DNA of 64,000 nucleotides from Acinetobacter lwoffii (GTDB taxonomy: Bacteria > Pseudomonadota > Gammaproteobacteria > Pseudomonadales > Moraxellaceae), in contig NZ_DCLL01000026.1 of the NCBI RefSeq assembly GCF_002321025.1, forward strand, positions 1-64,000, given 5' to 3'. Under the pieces are notes generated by a model. It was not told the origin of the DNA. It was given only the letters and a program-made list of their open reading frames with translations, and made no database searches. The translations under genes were made by a program, and so were the position numbers. Of this stretch, positions 25,810-34,893 are shown piece after piece (position 1 is the first letter of the stretch; each line of letters begins with the position of its first letter).

Positions 25810-26552
25810 TGGAGCAATCGCAGCAGGTTCAAACCTTAACCATTAAGCATCTGGCGAAAAACTATAATAAACGCTGGGTAGTAAAAGATGTGTCATTCAG
25901 CATGGAAAGTGGCCAGATTGTTGGGTTGCTGGGACCAAATGGCGCCGGTAAAACCACCAGTTTTTATATGGTGGTCGGTCTGGTACGGATGGATAAGGGG
26001 GAAATCTATCTCGATGATCTGGATCTTTCCGACCTCGCAATGCATGAACGGGCGCGTAAGGGAATTGGTTATTTGCCGCAGGAAGCTTCGATTTTCCGAA
26101 AACTGACGATTTCAGAAAATATTATGGCGATTCTGGAAACCCGTAAAGATATGACCAAGGCACAACGTCAGCAACGTCTGGCGGAGCTGCTGGCGGACTT
26201 TAAAATCACTCATATCAAAGATTCTTTGGGCATGAGTGTATCCGGTGGGGAGCGACGTCGTGCCGAGATTGCGCGTGCACTTGCGGCGGACCCAAAATTT
26301 ATGCTACTCGATGAGCCTTTTGCCGGTGTCGATCCGATTTCGGTTGGAGATATTAAGGATATTATTACGACCTTGAAAGATCGCGGAATTGGGGTACTGA
26401 TTACCGATCATAACGTGCGTGAAACGCTGGCGATTTGTGAGCATGCTTATATTGTCAGTGAAGGCGCATTGCTTGCTGAAGGCACACCAGAAGAAATCCT
26501 GGCGAATGAGACCGTGAGAAAAGTTTATCTGGGTGATGATTTCACTGTTTAA
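25809..26552 (+). CDS. lptB: LPS export ABC transporter ATP-binding protein LptB
   Basis: LptB is the ATPase of LptB2FG, which extracts lipopolysaccharide from the inner membrane. The 247-residue ABC protein has Walker A GPNGAGKTT near residues 41-49, signature SGGERRRAEIARAL near 147-160, Walker B MLLDEPFAGVDP near 166-177 and the switch His in ITDHNVRET. It begins on the last base of lptA and ends the operon at a hairpin terminator. In Pseudomonas rpoN follows lptB; here a type I secretion locus follows. Confidence 0.97.
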   Translation: MEQSQQVQTLTIKHLAKNYNKRWVVKDVSFSMESGQIVGLLGPNGAGKTTSFYMVVGLVRMDKGEIYLDDLDLSDLAMHERARKGIGYLPQEASIFRKLTISENIMAILETRKDMTKAQRQQRLAELLADFKITHIKDSLGMSVSGGERRRAEIARALAADPKFMLLDEPFAGVDPISVGDIKDIITTLKDRGIGVLITDHNVRETLAICEHAYIVSEGALLAEGTPEEILANETVRKVYLGDDFTV

Positions 26553-26570
26553 ATAATCCTGCTTTATATA

Positions 26571-26614
26571 AAAACCCTGCATCAGATGCCAGTTGTCGGA
26601 TGCAGGGTTTTTTT
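26571..26614 (+). terminator. lptB operon terminator
   Basis: The stem CCCTGCATC/GATGCAGGG with a longer loop is followed by a run of eight T, just after lptB. Confidence 0.85.
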
Positions 26615-26758
26615 TGATCAAATCAAAGTGAAAAAGATTTCTTTTAAAGGGATTTGATATATGGTTAGACTAAAACAAGAAACATTACATAATTATGCAA
26701 TTTAGGGCAGAACACTTTAAAAAAAAATCAGGGGAAAACAAATCAAAAAAGAAGTGGA

Positions 26759-28240
26759 TTGATACTTCTTCTTTTGCCTTTATCTGTATCTTTGGCACAT
26801 GCAGAAAGCTCACCCCATTATTTTGCCAATCTCAAAAATGGCTTGAGCCAGCTGATTGCACCCAAACCGACACGATCAGCACATACCATTGATATTACCT
26901 CGCTCGGTCATTATGCATTAGATACATCAAAAGTAGCTGAGCTGCCGCAAATTACCCGGCCACAGTCAGGACAGCCAGCTTTAAGTCCTACGATCACAGC
27001 TGGCATTCCAAAGGCAATGAATCTGGTGGAAGCTGTACACCGGGCAGTGCAACGACGTCCTGAAATCACTCAGAGTATTTCGACATTATCTGCGCAGGCC
27101 GCGAATATTGATGTGGCGAGAGCAGGGTATTATCCGCAGTTATCCGGGGGGATCGGGACAGGGGATCTCACTTCCGGTGAGCGTGGACGACAAATGGTTT
27201 CTTTGAATGCCACCCAGATGCTGTATGACTTTGGAAAAATTAAAACCAATGTCAGTGTGGAAGAAGCCCGCTTGGCAGAAGAACAGGCAAGAGTGCTGGT
27301 TAGTTTGGATCAGATTGCATTTGAAGTAGCAGATGCAATAGTGAATATCAAACGTTATCAGCAAATCACCCAGATTGCCCAACAGCAGATTCAGGGCATT
27401 GGACGGATTGCAGAAATTGCCAATTTGCGTGCCCGCGCCGGAATCAGCAGTCAGGCCGACCCGATTCAGGCCCAGTCCAATCTGGAAGCAGCGCAATCGA
27501 ATCTGATTGTACAGCAGACCCAGCTCAGACAATATCAACAACGCTTGCGTACCTTGCTAGGATTTGATGTATCCACTGTTGAATGGGATATTCCTGATCG
27601 TATTGTGGCACAGGCCGATCTTTATCAGGATCCGGAATTTACCCAGATTCCGAACATGATTCTGGCCCATGCCGGGGTCAATATTGCCCGTTTGCAAAAA
27701 GATCAGGCGCGGCTAAGCCCTTATCCGACCATTAGTGTTAAAGGTAGTCTAAGTCAGGCGATGAATGGACGGAATCCAAATAATAATGAAGATGATGGCT
27801 TTTATAATTCAGTCATGATTGAAGCCAGCAGTAATTTGTATCAGGGTGGTGCAACGCGTTCACAGACCCGTGCCGCAAGCTATGCCGAAGAAGCTGCACG
27901 CGCACAGGTCAATACGGTCTATCTGGATGTGCAGGATCAGGTGCGCTTGATCCGCGAGCAGATTGAAAATAAACAAAAACAAATGGGGGGTTTATCCCAG
28001 CGCCGCGCAACCACGGTACGCACCAAAGAGCTGTATCAAGAACAATATAAATTGGGTACCCGAACCGTAGTGGATTTGCTGAATGCAGAGCAAGTCATTC
28101 ATAGTACCGCGCAGGAAATTGAATCGGCACGCTATGACATTTACTCGGCGATCGTACAGTACATTCAGGTCACGGGCCGTACACGGGATATTTACGCGCT
28201 TAACAGTATTTCTATTCAGGGGTTTGAAGTTCAGCCATGA
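26759..28240 (+). CDS. TolC family outer membrane channel of a type I secretion system
   Basis: This TolC-type outer membrane efflux protein (about 493 residues from the TTG at 26759) forms the export channel of the secretion system encoded behind it. The helical-repeat core is clear (NLVEAVHRAVQRRPEI, then QMLYDFGKIKTNVSVEEARLAEEQ and LGTRTVVDLLNAEQ). Only this TTG lies between the preceding in-frame stop (26690) and the signal peptide, and the resulting leader has no positive charge. The better N-terminus begins at ATG 26695 in another frame and joins this frame only if the A9 run at 26719-26727 has eight A. The end overlaps the ABC gene by four bases (ATGA). Confidence 0.88.
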   Translation: MILLLLPLSVSLAHAESSPHYFANLKNGLSQLIAPKPTRSAHTIDITSLGHYALDTSKVAELPQITRPQSGQPALSPTITAGIPKAMNLVEAVHRAVQRRPEITQSISTLSAQAANIDVARAGYYPQLSGGIGTGDLTSGERGRQMVSLNATQMLYDFGKIKTNVSVEEARLAEEQARVLVSLDQIAFEVADAIVNIKRYQQITQIAQQQIQGIGRIAEIANLRARAGISSQADPIQAQSNLEAAQSNLIVQQTQLRQYQQRLRTLLGFDVSTVEWDIPDRIVAQADLYQDPEFTQIPNMILAHAGVNIARLQKDQARLSPYPTISVKGSLSQAMNGRNPNNNEDDGFYNSVMIEASSNLYQGGATRSQTRAASYAEEAARAQVNTVYLDVQDQVRLIREQIENKQKQMGGLSQRRATTVRTKELYQEQYKLGTRTVVDLLNAEQVIHSTAQEIESARYDIYSAIVQYIQVTGRTRDIYALNSISIQGFEVQP

Positions 28241-30378
28241 GTACTACAATAATAAATTATCAACCTTGGCTTCATGCAGTTTTAAATATTGCCAGGCATT
28301 ACCGGATCGAACCTTCTGAGGAGCGGATTCGCCTGCAACTGGACTGGAATCAGCATCATGACATTGATGACATGCTCAAGATTGTCAGTCGTCAGATGGG
28401 TTTAAATCTCCGTAAAAATAAATTTGAGCGCAGCCTGCTGAATCCATGGCGTTTACCTTTAATGGTTGAATTCGATAGTGGTGATGTGGGCGTGATTGAA
28501 CGCATCGATACACAGGGCAATGTCAGCATACAGCTCAGTGGTGATGAAGGTTTATCTCAAAGCTTTACAGTTGAGCCGTTAGAGGTTGGTATAAAGCATC
28601 TTTATGTGCTGCGTCCTGAATCTTCAGTTCCAGATGCGCGGGTGGATGAATATATCAAACCCTTTGAGAAAAACTGGTTCTGGTCGATTGTCCTGAATGA
28701 CTGGAAGCGCTATATCGATGTGATGTTTGCGTCTTTAATTGCCAATATTCTGGCATTGGCCACGATAGTCTTCTCGATGAATGTCTATGACCGTGTCATT
28801 CCATCACAATCCATTCCGACGTTATGGGTGTTGGCAGGTGGTGTACTGATCGCTGCGATTTTTGAGTTTGTTTTACGTGTCTCGCGGATCTATTTGTCAG
28901 ATATTATTGGTAAACGCGCGGATTTAAAAATTTCTGACCGGGTATTTGGTCATTCATTACGGATTAAAAACAGCGAACGTTCCAAATCGACAGGAACTTT
29001 TATTTCACAAATTCGCGAGCTGGAAGGCGTCCGCGAGCTGGTGACTTCAACCACAGTTACGGCCATTGCCGATCTGCCATTTTTCTTCCTGTTCTTAGGC
29101 ATCTTCTGGGTGATCGGTGGCAATCTGTTCTGGGTCATGTTACTCGTTGTGCCCTTAATGATTCTTCCAGGGATTCTGGCGCAGAAAAAACTGGCACAGC
29201 TGGCCCAGTTGGGGATGCGTGAATCTGCCATCCGCAATGCCTTGCTGGTAGAAGCTGTACAAGGAATTGAAGACATCAAGCTGTTAAGAGCTGAAACGCG
29301 TTTCCAGAATCAGTGGAATCATATGAATGAAGTGTCAGCCGATGTCAGCATGCAGCAACGTAAAATTGTCGGCTTGATGACCGCCTGGACCCAAAAAATT
29401 CAGGGACTGACCTTTGCAATTGTAGTCTTGGTCGGGGCTTTTGCGGTGATAGAGGGTGACATGACCACAGGCGCACTGGTGGCCTGTTCGATTCTATCTT
29501 CACGCATGCTGGCACCAATTTCACAAATTACGGGCGTACTGGGTCGCTTGCAGCAGGCCAAAGTAGCGAAATCCGGTCTGGATGAATTGATGAAAAAACC
29601 GGTGGATCAGCCGGACTATTCGCACCTGATTCATCGTCCGGCACTGGATGGGCATTATGAGCTCAACGGTGTGGTGTTTAAATATGGCGATGATGATCCG
29701 AAACCGAGTTTGATGATTCCCAAGCTGGAAATCAAGCCGGGGGAGAAAATCGCGATTCTGGGCCGTAATGGTGCAGGAAAATCGACCTTGTTACAGCTTT
29801 TGTCTGGGATGCAGACACCGTTACAGGGCAAGGTCAAGCTGGATGGTATTGATCTGACCCTGATTGATCCGTCAGATGTGCGGCGTGATATGGGCTTGCT
29901 AAATCAGAACTCGCAGTTATTTTATGGTTCAATTCGTGAAAACCTGACTTTGGGTGCACCTTTGGCCACCGATCAGCAAATTCTGGAAGCCTTACAAATT
30001 ACCGGTGCACTGGGATTTGTACAGGAGAAAAAAGAAGGACTGGATCATATCATTTTAGAGGGTGGTGTCGGCTTTTCTGGTGGGCAGCGTCAAGCCTTGT
30101 TATTGGCACGGTTATTGATCCGTCAACCAAAAATTTTGCTACTGGATGAACCGACCGCTGCCATTGATGATGTGTCAGAAAAACAGTTGATTGATCATCT
30201 TAAAGGTTATTTAACCCATCGTACGATGATCGTTGCGACCCATCGCCGTGCGGTATTGGAACTGGTGGATCGTATTCTGGTGGTCAATGATGGCAAGATT
30301 GTGATGGATGGGCCACGGGATCAGATCCTGAATCAGTCGCAGGGTGGTAATAAGCGGGTTGTAGGAGCAAGTGCATGA
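28237..30378 (+). CDS. Type I secretion permease/ATPase (LapB/PrtD-like)
   Basis: This 713-residue ABC exporter is for large adhesins or RTX-type proteins. Residues 1-130 look like a C39-peptidase-like domain, but I see no catalytic Cys at the start, so it should be a substrate-docking domain without cleavage. A membrane domain with six predicted helices spans about 150-450 (FASLIANILALATIVFSMNVYDRV onward in short blocks). The nucleotide-binding domain has Walker A GRNGAGKST, signature FSGGQRQALLLARLL and Walker B LLLDEPTAAID. Overlaps of four bases with both neighbours (ATGA) show one operon: TolC, ABC, HlyD. The layout resembles LapB-type systems. Confidence 0.93.
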   Translation: MSTTIINYQPWLHAVLNIARHYRIEPSEERIRLQLDWNQHHDIDDMLKIVSRQMGLNLRKNKFERSLLNPWRLPLMVEFDSGDVGVIERIDTQGNVSIQLSGDEGLSQSFTVEPLEVGIKHLYVLRPESSVPDARVDEYIKPFEKNWFWSIVLNDWKRYIDVMFASLIANILALATIVFSMNVYDRVIPSQSIPTLWVLAGGVLIAAIFEFVLRVSRIYLSDIIGKRADLKISDRVFGHSLRIKNSERSKSTGTFISQIRELEGVRELVTSTTVTAIADLPFFFLFLGIFWVIGGNLFWVMLLVVPLMILPGILAQKKLAQLAQLGMRESAIRNALLVEAVQGIEDIKLLRAETRFQNQWNHMNEVSADVSMQQRKIVGLMTAWTQKIQGLTFAIVVLVGAFAVIEGDMTTGALVACSILSSRMLAPISQITGVLGRLQQAKVAKSGLDELMKKPVDQPDYSHLIHRPALDGHYELNGVVFKYGDDDPKPSLMIPKLEIKPGEKIAILGRNGAGKSTLLQLLSGMQTPLQGKVKLDGIDLTLIDPSDVRRDMGLLNQNSQLFYGSIRENLTLGAPLATDQQILEALQITGALGFVQEKKEGLDHIILEGGVGFSGGQRQALLLARLLIRQPKILLLDEPTAAIDDVSEKQLIDHLKGYLTHRTMIVATHRRAVLELVDRILVVNDGKIVMDGPRDQILNQSQGGNKRVVGASA

Positions 30379-31562
30379 GTGAACTACAGCAACTAAAACG
30401 TTCCAGCAAGGTCAGCTTTCAGGAACCGCCCTTACCGAAATCAAGTGTCATCATCTGGATTATCGGCATTGGCCTATTGGTATTGCTGAGCTGGGCCTGG
30501 TTATTCAAATTGGAAGAAGTGTCTACCGGTACCGGGAAAATAATTCCATCATCCAAAGAGCAGGTGATTCAGTCTCTGGATGGCGGTATTCTGACCACAC
30601 TCAACGTCAAAGAAGGTGAAATTGTCGAGCGTGGGCAAGTATTGGCCCAGCTTGATCCGACCCGCTTTGAATCCAATGTCGGTGAATCAGAATCCTTGCT
30701 GGTGTCGTCACGTGCCACTTCAGCCCGTTTACGTGCGGAAGTCACCGGCGCACCGTTGGTCTTTCCTGAAGAAGTGTTGAAATACCCCAAATTGGTTAAA
30801 GAAGAAACGGCCCTGTATCAGTCGCGTCGAGCCAATTTGCAAGAATCTGTTGCAGGCCTGGAACAGGCTTTGTTACTGGTGCAGCAAGAACTGGAAATGA
30901 CCGCTCCCTTGGTCGCCAAAGGGGCAGCCAGTGAAGTTGAAGTGTTGCGTCTAAAACGTGAAACCAATGACCTGCGTAATCAGATGAATGATATCCGTAA
31001 TCAATATTATGTGAATGCGCGGGAAGAATTGTCCAAAGCCAATACTGATGTAGAAACCCAGCAACAGGTGGTACGTGGCAAGTCGGATACTTTGAGCCGA
31101 ACTGTTTTTAAATCACCGGTTCGCGGTGTCGTCAAAAAGATTGATGTGATGACGCTGGGCGGCGTGATTCCACAAAATGGCAAGTTGATGACCATCGTGC
31201 CACTGGATGAAAAATTACTGGTTGAAGCACGAATCTCGCCGCGTGATATTGCCTTTATTCGCCCTGATCAGGAAGCATTGGTTAAAATTACAGCTTATGA
31301 TTATTCGATCTATGGTGGGTTGAATGGTAAAGTTGCGATGATTTCACCGGATACCTTGCGTGATGAAGTCAAGCAGGATCAATTTTATTATCGGGTGTAT
31401 ATCCGTACCGATAGCGACAAGCTCAGCAATAATGCCGGGCAGGAGTTCAATATTACTCCAGGGATGGTGGCCACCGTGGATATTCGTACTGGTTCAAAAA
31501 CCGTGATGGATTATCTGATCAAGCCATTTAATAAAGCCAAAGAAGCCTTGCGTGAACGGTAA
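30375..31562 (+). CDS. HlyD family type I secretion adaptor (LapC-like)
   Basis: This 395-residue membrane-fusion protein links the ABC exporter to the TolC channel. It has a cytoplasmic N-terminus, one membrane helix (residues 24-41, SSVIIWIIGIGLLVLLSW), then a lipoyl-like half-motif (QSLDGGILTTLNVKEGEIVERGQVLAQLD split over two blocks) and a long helical hairpin with Gln/Glu-rich heptads. The second lipoyl half starts RTVFKSPVRGVVKKI, and a C-terminal beta-barrel follows. The family is clear. No adhesin or RTX substrate gene lies next to it; the operon ends at a terminator. Confidence 0.93.
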   Translation: MSELQQLKRSSKVSFQEPPLPKSSVIIWIIGIGLLVLLSWAWLFKLEEVSTGTGKIIPSSKEQVIQSLDGGILTTLNVKEGEIVERGQVLAQLDPTRFESNVGESESLLVSSRATSARLRAEVTGAPLVFPEEVLKYPKLVKEETALYQSRRANLQESVAGLEQALLLVQQELEMTAPLVAKGAASEVEVLRLKRETNDLRNQMNDIRNQYYVNAREELSKANTDVETQQQVVRGKSDTLSRTVFKSPVRGVVKKIDVMTLGGVIPQNGKLMTIVPLDEKLLVEARISPRDIAFIRPDQEALVKITAYDYSIYGGLNGKVAMISPDTLRDEVKQDQFYYRVYIRTDSDKLSNNAGQEFNITPGMVATVDIRTGSKTVMDYLIKPFNKAKEALRER

Positions 31563-31600
31563 TATTTGCCAAGCAATTGAGTAAAACAATCGATCAAAAT

Positions 31601-31626
31601 CAGGCCTCTCCGTGGAGAGGCTTTTT
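31601..31626 (+). terminator. Type I secretion operon terminator
   Basis: The stem GCCTCTCC/GGAGAGGC with a very small loop is followed by five T, 40 bases after the adaptor stop. The YigZ gene starts 56 bases further on. Confidence 0.8.
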
Positions 31627-31681
31627 ATTTGTCTGTGCAAAGCAGGTATACTGCAGCAGTGAGAGTTTAAAGTCTGAAGTT

Positions 31682-32281
31682 ATGCCATTTACCATTGCCA
31701 GCCTGGTCAGTTTCGAGGAAGACATTAAAAAAAGCCGCTTTCAGGCCTTTGCCACCCCTGTTGAAAATGAGCAGGACGTGAAAGATTTTCTGGAAGCTTA
31801 TCGTGATCCAAGCACCACGCATCAATGCTGGGCCTGGAAAATTGGCCATCAGGTACGCTTTAATGATGATGGTGAACCCTCAGGCACGGCGGGACGCCCG
31901 ATTCTGGCGACCATTGAAGGTAATGAGCTGACCAATGTGCTGGTACTGGTCAATCGTTGGTATGGCGGGATCAAGCTGGGAACAGGGGGCTTGGTACGGG
32001 CCTATGGCGGTTGTGCTGGACAATGTTTGTTGTTGGCAGAAAAAATTGAACTGATTGAAAAGAAGAAGGTGCAATTTTCCTGTCAATTCAATGAATGGGC
32101 CATCTTTCAATATGAATTGAATCAGCAGCAAATCGATTATCAGGAAGAATATACAGCCGAAGGGGTGCAGATCAGCGCCTTATTTCAGTTACATCAAATT
32201 CAACCTTTTGCCTTAAAAATTCAAGATGTGACCCGCGGCCGTGAACAGCTCAAAATCATAGAAGAAGCGACAGATGACTGA
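31682..32281 (+). CDS. yigZ: YigZ family (IMPACT-like) protein
   Basis: This 199-residue protein has the IMPACT/YigZ N-terminal domain: KSRFQAFATPVENEQDVKDF (in two blocks), the conserved DDGEPSGTAGRPIL segment near residue 62-75 and VNRWYGGIKLGTGGLVRAY near 88-106. A C-terminal UPF0029-like domain follows. Members may regulate translation or bind RNA; no firm reaction is known. ATG at 31682 is chosen because the longer frame to 31577 would run through the terminator hairpin. It overlaps the next gene by eight bases. Confidence 0.9.
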   Translation: MPFTIASLVSFEEDIKKSRFQAFATPVENEQDVKDFLEAYRDPSTTHQCWAWKIGHQVRFNDDGEPSGTAGRPILATIEGNELTNVLVLVNRWYGGIKLGTGGLVRAYGGCAGQCLLLAEKIELIEKKKVQFSCQFNEWAIFQYELNQQQIDYQEEYTAEGVQISALFQLHQIQPFALKIQDVTRGREQLKIIEEATDD

Positions 32282-32891
32282 CGTAGATCCATTACTGAAA
32301 TATCGTGAGCAGCATAAACATCGCCTGAATTACATGCCTTGGCTGTACTGGTCTTTAAAGCCAAAAAATCGCGGTTGGGCAGAAGCGTGGCAAAAGGACT
32401 ATCAGGCTTACTTGATGGAAATGGAAACCGTCGAGATTGGTGAAAACTGTTTTATTTCACCTCTTGCACATATTTTCGCGGAGCCGGGACGCAAAATCAT
32501 TATTGGTGATAATACCTTTATCGCTGCAGATTGCACCTTACATGGCCCACTAGAGATCGGCAATGAAGTGGCGATCAATCATCACTGCATTCTGGACGGT
32601 GGTCGGGTGGGGATTAAACTGCATGATCAGGTACGTATCGCCGCTTATTGTCATCTTTATGCCTTTGATCACGGCATGGATCTGGAGCAGCCGATTTATC
32701 AGCAGCCGGTACGTTCACAAGGCATTGAGATCGGGCGGGATGTGTGGCTGGGTGCGCACGTCGGTATCAAGGACGGAATTAAAATCGCAGATCAGGCCGT
32801 GGTGGGAATGAACAGTATGGTGACCAAGAATGTTGAGGAACGCACGATTGTCGCCGGTAATCCGGCTCAATTCATTCGCTATCGTGAATAA
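32274..32891 (+). CDS. Left-handed beta-helix acyltransferase
   Basis: This 205-residue protein is built from hexapeptide repeats ([LIV]-G-x-x-x-x), for example IIIGDNTFIAADCTLHGPLEIG and VWLGAHVGIKDGIKIAD in the C-terminal half. It resembles trimeric acetyl-CoA-dependent transferases of the xenobiotic and sugar acetyltransferase type. A catalytic-type His is present in YAFDHGMD near residue 130. It overlaps the yigZ end by eight bases and is probably translated with it. Substrate unknown. No terminator is visible directly after it. Confidence 0.85.
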   Translation: MTDVDPLLKYREQHKHRLNYMPWLYWSLKPKNRGWAEAWQKDYQAYLMEMETVEIGENCFISPLAHIFAEPGRKIIIGDNTFIAADCTLHGPLEIGNEVAINHHCILDGGRVGIKLHDQVRIAAYCHLYAFDHGMDLEQPIYQQPVRSQGIEIGRDVWLGAHVGIKDGIKIADQAVVGMNSMVTKNVEERTIVAGNPAQFIRYRE

Positions 32892-33084
32892 GCTTTTGGA
32901 AGTCAATTGCTTGATACAACTGCCTGACTCAGCAAATAGATCGATATGTTGATCTATATTTGTTCACATAAAAGTTAACATATTTCAATTCAAGCCTTAC
33001 AGATTTTGCTGCACATTTTTGAATGCTTATGCTAAGTTAAAAATAACTAAGAAATTTTTATCATAAATAGAAGAGAGGCTAAAC

Positions 33085-33927
33085 ATGAAACGTGTCATCG
33101 CCTGCATCGACTCATCACCATGTATAAACGCGCTGGCTGACGCGGCGGCATGGATTGCCAAACAGACTGGCCGTGAACTGGTCCTGTTACAGGTTTTGGA
33201 TTATTACCCGGCCAGTTATCATCTGGGGGAAATCAGCGGAGTGATCGGCTTTGAAAGCAATGCCATGTTACTCAAAGAACTGGCTGAGCTTGAACAAAAA
33301 CAAAGTGAAATCGCGCTGGATTATAGCAATAACCTGCTGCAACACATTTCCGAGCGGATTCTGGCAGAACATGGCATTCAAACCACACATATTCAGGAAA
33401 AAGGTGATTTTCTGGAACAAAGCTTTCAGATCCTGCAGCCTGATGATATTGCGGTGATTGGATTGCTCGGTGAACGCTCGGCTGAAAAAAATAAACCAAT
33501 TGGCACCAATGTGGAAAATTTTATTCGTGGTGCCAATTGTACCGTGATGACGGTCGGAGAACAGTTTAAGCCACCGACACGATTTATTTTCGCTTATGAA
33601 TATTCACCGACCTGTATCAAGATGATGAAACGGATTGCGGAAAGTGATTTGCTGCGCTTATTGCAATGCCATCTGTTATATATCGGTGATCATGCTGAAA
33701 TTCTAAATGAGCCTTTGCAATATTTAAATCAGGCCGGTTTAGATGTGGTGCCACAATACCGCTATGGCGATGTCGCAGAAAATATTTTGACCTATCAGCA
33801 GGAACTCGGGATTCAGCTGATCGTGTTGGGTGCATTTAGTCACAGTAAAATCCACCAGTTCTTTTTGGGCAGTATTGCGACCACGATTTTCCGGAATTCT
33901 AAAGTGCCTTTACTGGTTGCGAAGTGA
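33085..33927 (+). CDS. Universal stress protein, tandem UspA domains
   Basis: This 280-residue cytoplasmic protein has two UspA-like domains in tandem. The first starts KRVIACIDSSPC (residues 2-13) and the second begins near residue 170 (TRFIFAYEYSPT). The C-terminal ATP-binding signature reads GAFSHSKIHQFFLGSIATTIFRNSKVPLL in consecutive short blocks, matching G-x2-G-x9-G-S/T. Such proteins aid survival under oxidative, acid or starvation stress. A good GAGAGG ribosome-binding site precedes the ATG. The upstream region holds a dyad around AGCAAATAGATC at 32931 that recurs near another envelope gene. Confidence 0.9.
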   Translation: MKRVIACIDSSPCINALADAAAWIAKQTGRELVLLQVLDYYPASYHLGEISGVIGFESNAMLLKELAELEQKQSEIALDYSNNLLQHISERILAEHGIQTTHIQEKGDFLEQSFQILQPDDIAVIGLLGERSAEKNKPIGTNVENFIRGANCTVMTVGEQFKPPTRFIFAYEYSPTCIKMMKRIAESDLLRLLQCHLLYIGDHAEILNEPLQYLNQAGLDVVPQYRYGDVAENILTYQQELGIQLIVLGAFSHSKIHQFFLGSIATTIFRNSKVPLLVAK

Positions 33928-33993
33928 GAATTGCATATAATAGCCAAGCGCGAAGTCTAATCGTAAATTGTTACAGCTTGATTTAAAAATGAC

Positions 33994-34026
33994 CAGAGTT
34001 ATCCTCATATATTGTGGATAACTCTG
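33994..34026 (-). terminator. Hairpin with DnaA-box sequences; probable terminator of the O-methyltransferase gene
   Basis: A perfect 11-bp inverted repeat (CAGAGTTATCC/GGATAACTCTG) has an 11-base loop. On the minus strand five T follow four bases after the stem, fitting a terminator 70 bases beyond the O-methyltransferase stop. The right arm contains TGTGGATAA, the exact complement of the E. coli DnaA box TTATCCACA, and the left arm has a one-mismatch copy (TTATCCTCA). DnaA binding is possible but untested. Confidence 0.6.
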
Positions 34027-34095
34027 TGGTTAATATTTATAAGTTAATGTTATTTATGGTAAATATGTCATTGGGTGATTTTTGTTCTTCTTGTT

Positions 34096-34761
34096 TTATT
34101 TCACAATCGCGAGTGCAAAACCATCATGTCCTTTGCTGCCAACCGTTTGTAAAGCAGTGCATGACAAGATACGTGGATGATTTTGAAGCGCTTTAAACAT
34201 GTCACGAATGCCTTCAATACTTGGTTTATTATTGTCTGGGTTAATGATTTCGCCAGCACGAATCACATTGTCCAGAAAAATAAGTGTACCTGAGTGCGAC
34301 AGGTTTAAACTGAGTTCCAGATATTCCGGATAACTCTGTTTGTCTGCATCAATAAAGATGAAATCGAAAGCTTCCGTATCTTCAGGCAGGGCTTTAAGCA
34401 CATCTGCTGCACGGCCGCATTTCAGTTCGACGGTCTGTTTAAGCTGCGCGCGATCAATATTTTCCTGACCCATCGCTGCATGGGTATCACGTCCTTCAAT
34501 GGTCAGGATATAGCCATCATCCGGCAAAGCACGTGCCAGCCACATGGTGCTATATGCTGCAAATGTGCCGAGTTCCAGTATACGTTTACATTGGTTCATC
34601 TGGATTAGCATCTGCAACAACATGCCTTGGTTCGGTGCTACAGCCAGATGATCAGGAAAACCGTGCGCTGCGGTATTCTCAAGAGTTTGATTCAGAATAG
34701 GGTCTTCAGGAATTAAATGTGAATCAATGTAGTGATCAATGTCTGTCCACATTTGTTGCAT
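34096..34761 (-). CDS. O-methyltransferase family protein (class I SAM-dependent)
   Basis: This 221-residue enzyme has the catechol O-methyltransferase-like fold. The SAM-binding motif is ILELGTFAAYSTMWLARAL near residue 62-80, then TIEGRD near 88 and FDFIFIDADKQSYPEY near 130-145, with the metal-binding Asp. LIFLDNVIRAGEI near 155-167 is typical of the family. It methylates a phenolic or similar hydroxyl; the substrate is unknown. ATG at 34761 is preferred because GAGGTG sits at good spacing; the frame continues upstream without support. It ends 70 bases before a terminator-like hairpin. Confidence 0.88.
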   Translation of the reverse strand: MQQMWTDIDHYIDSHLIPEDPILNQTLENTAAHGFPDHLAVAPNQGMLLQMLIQMNQCKRILELGTFAAYSTMWLARALPDDGYILTIEGRDTHAAMGQENIDRAQLKQTVELKCGRAADVLKALPEDTEAFDFIFIDADKQSYPEYLELSLNLSHSGTLIFLDNVIRAGEIINPDNNKPSIEGIRDMFKALQNHPRILSCTALQTVGSKGHDGFALAIVK

Positions 34762-34893
34762 AGTCTTAGCACCTCGATTGCGATGCGTGCATTTTAAACT
34801 TTTCGCGGCAGAGCGCAATTTATTGTTCTATAGGTGATGATTTTTTAGGCTCTACAATGTCCTGAATGAACTTTGTAGAGTGGTTGTCATGAC

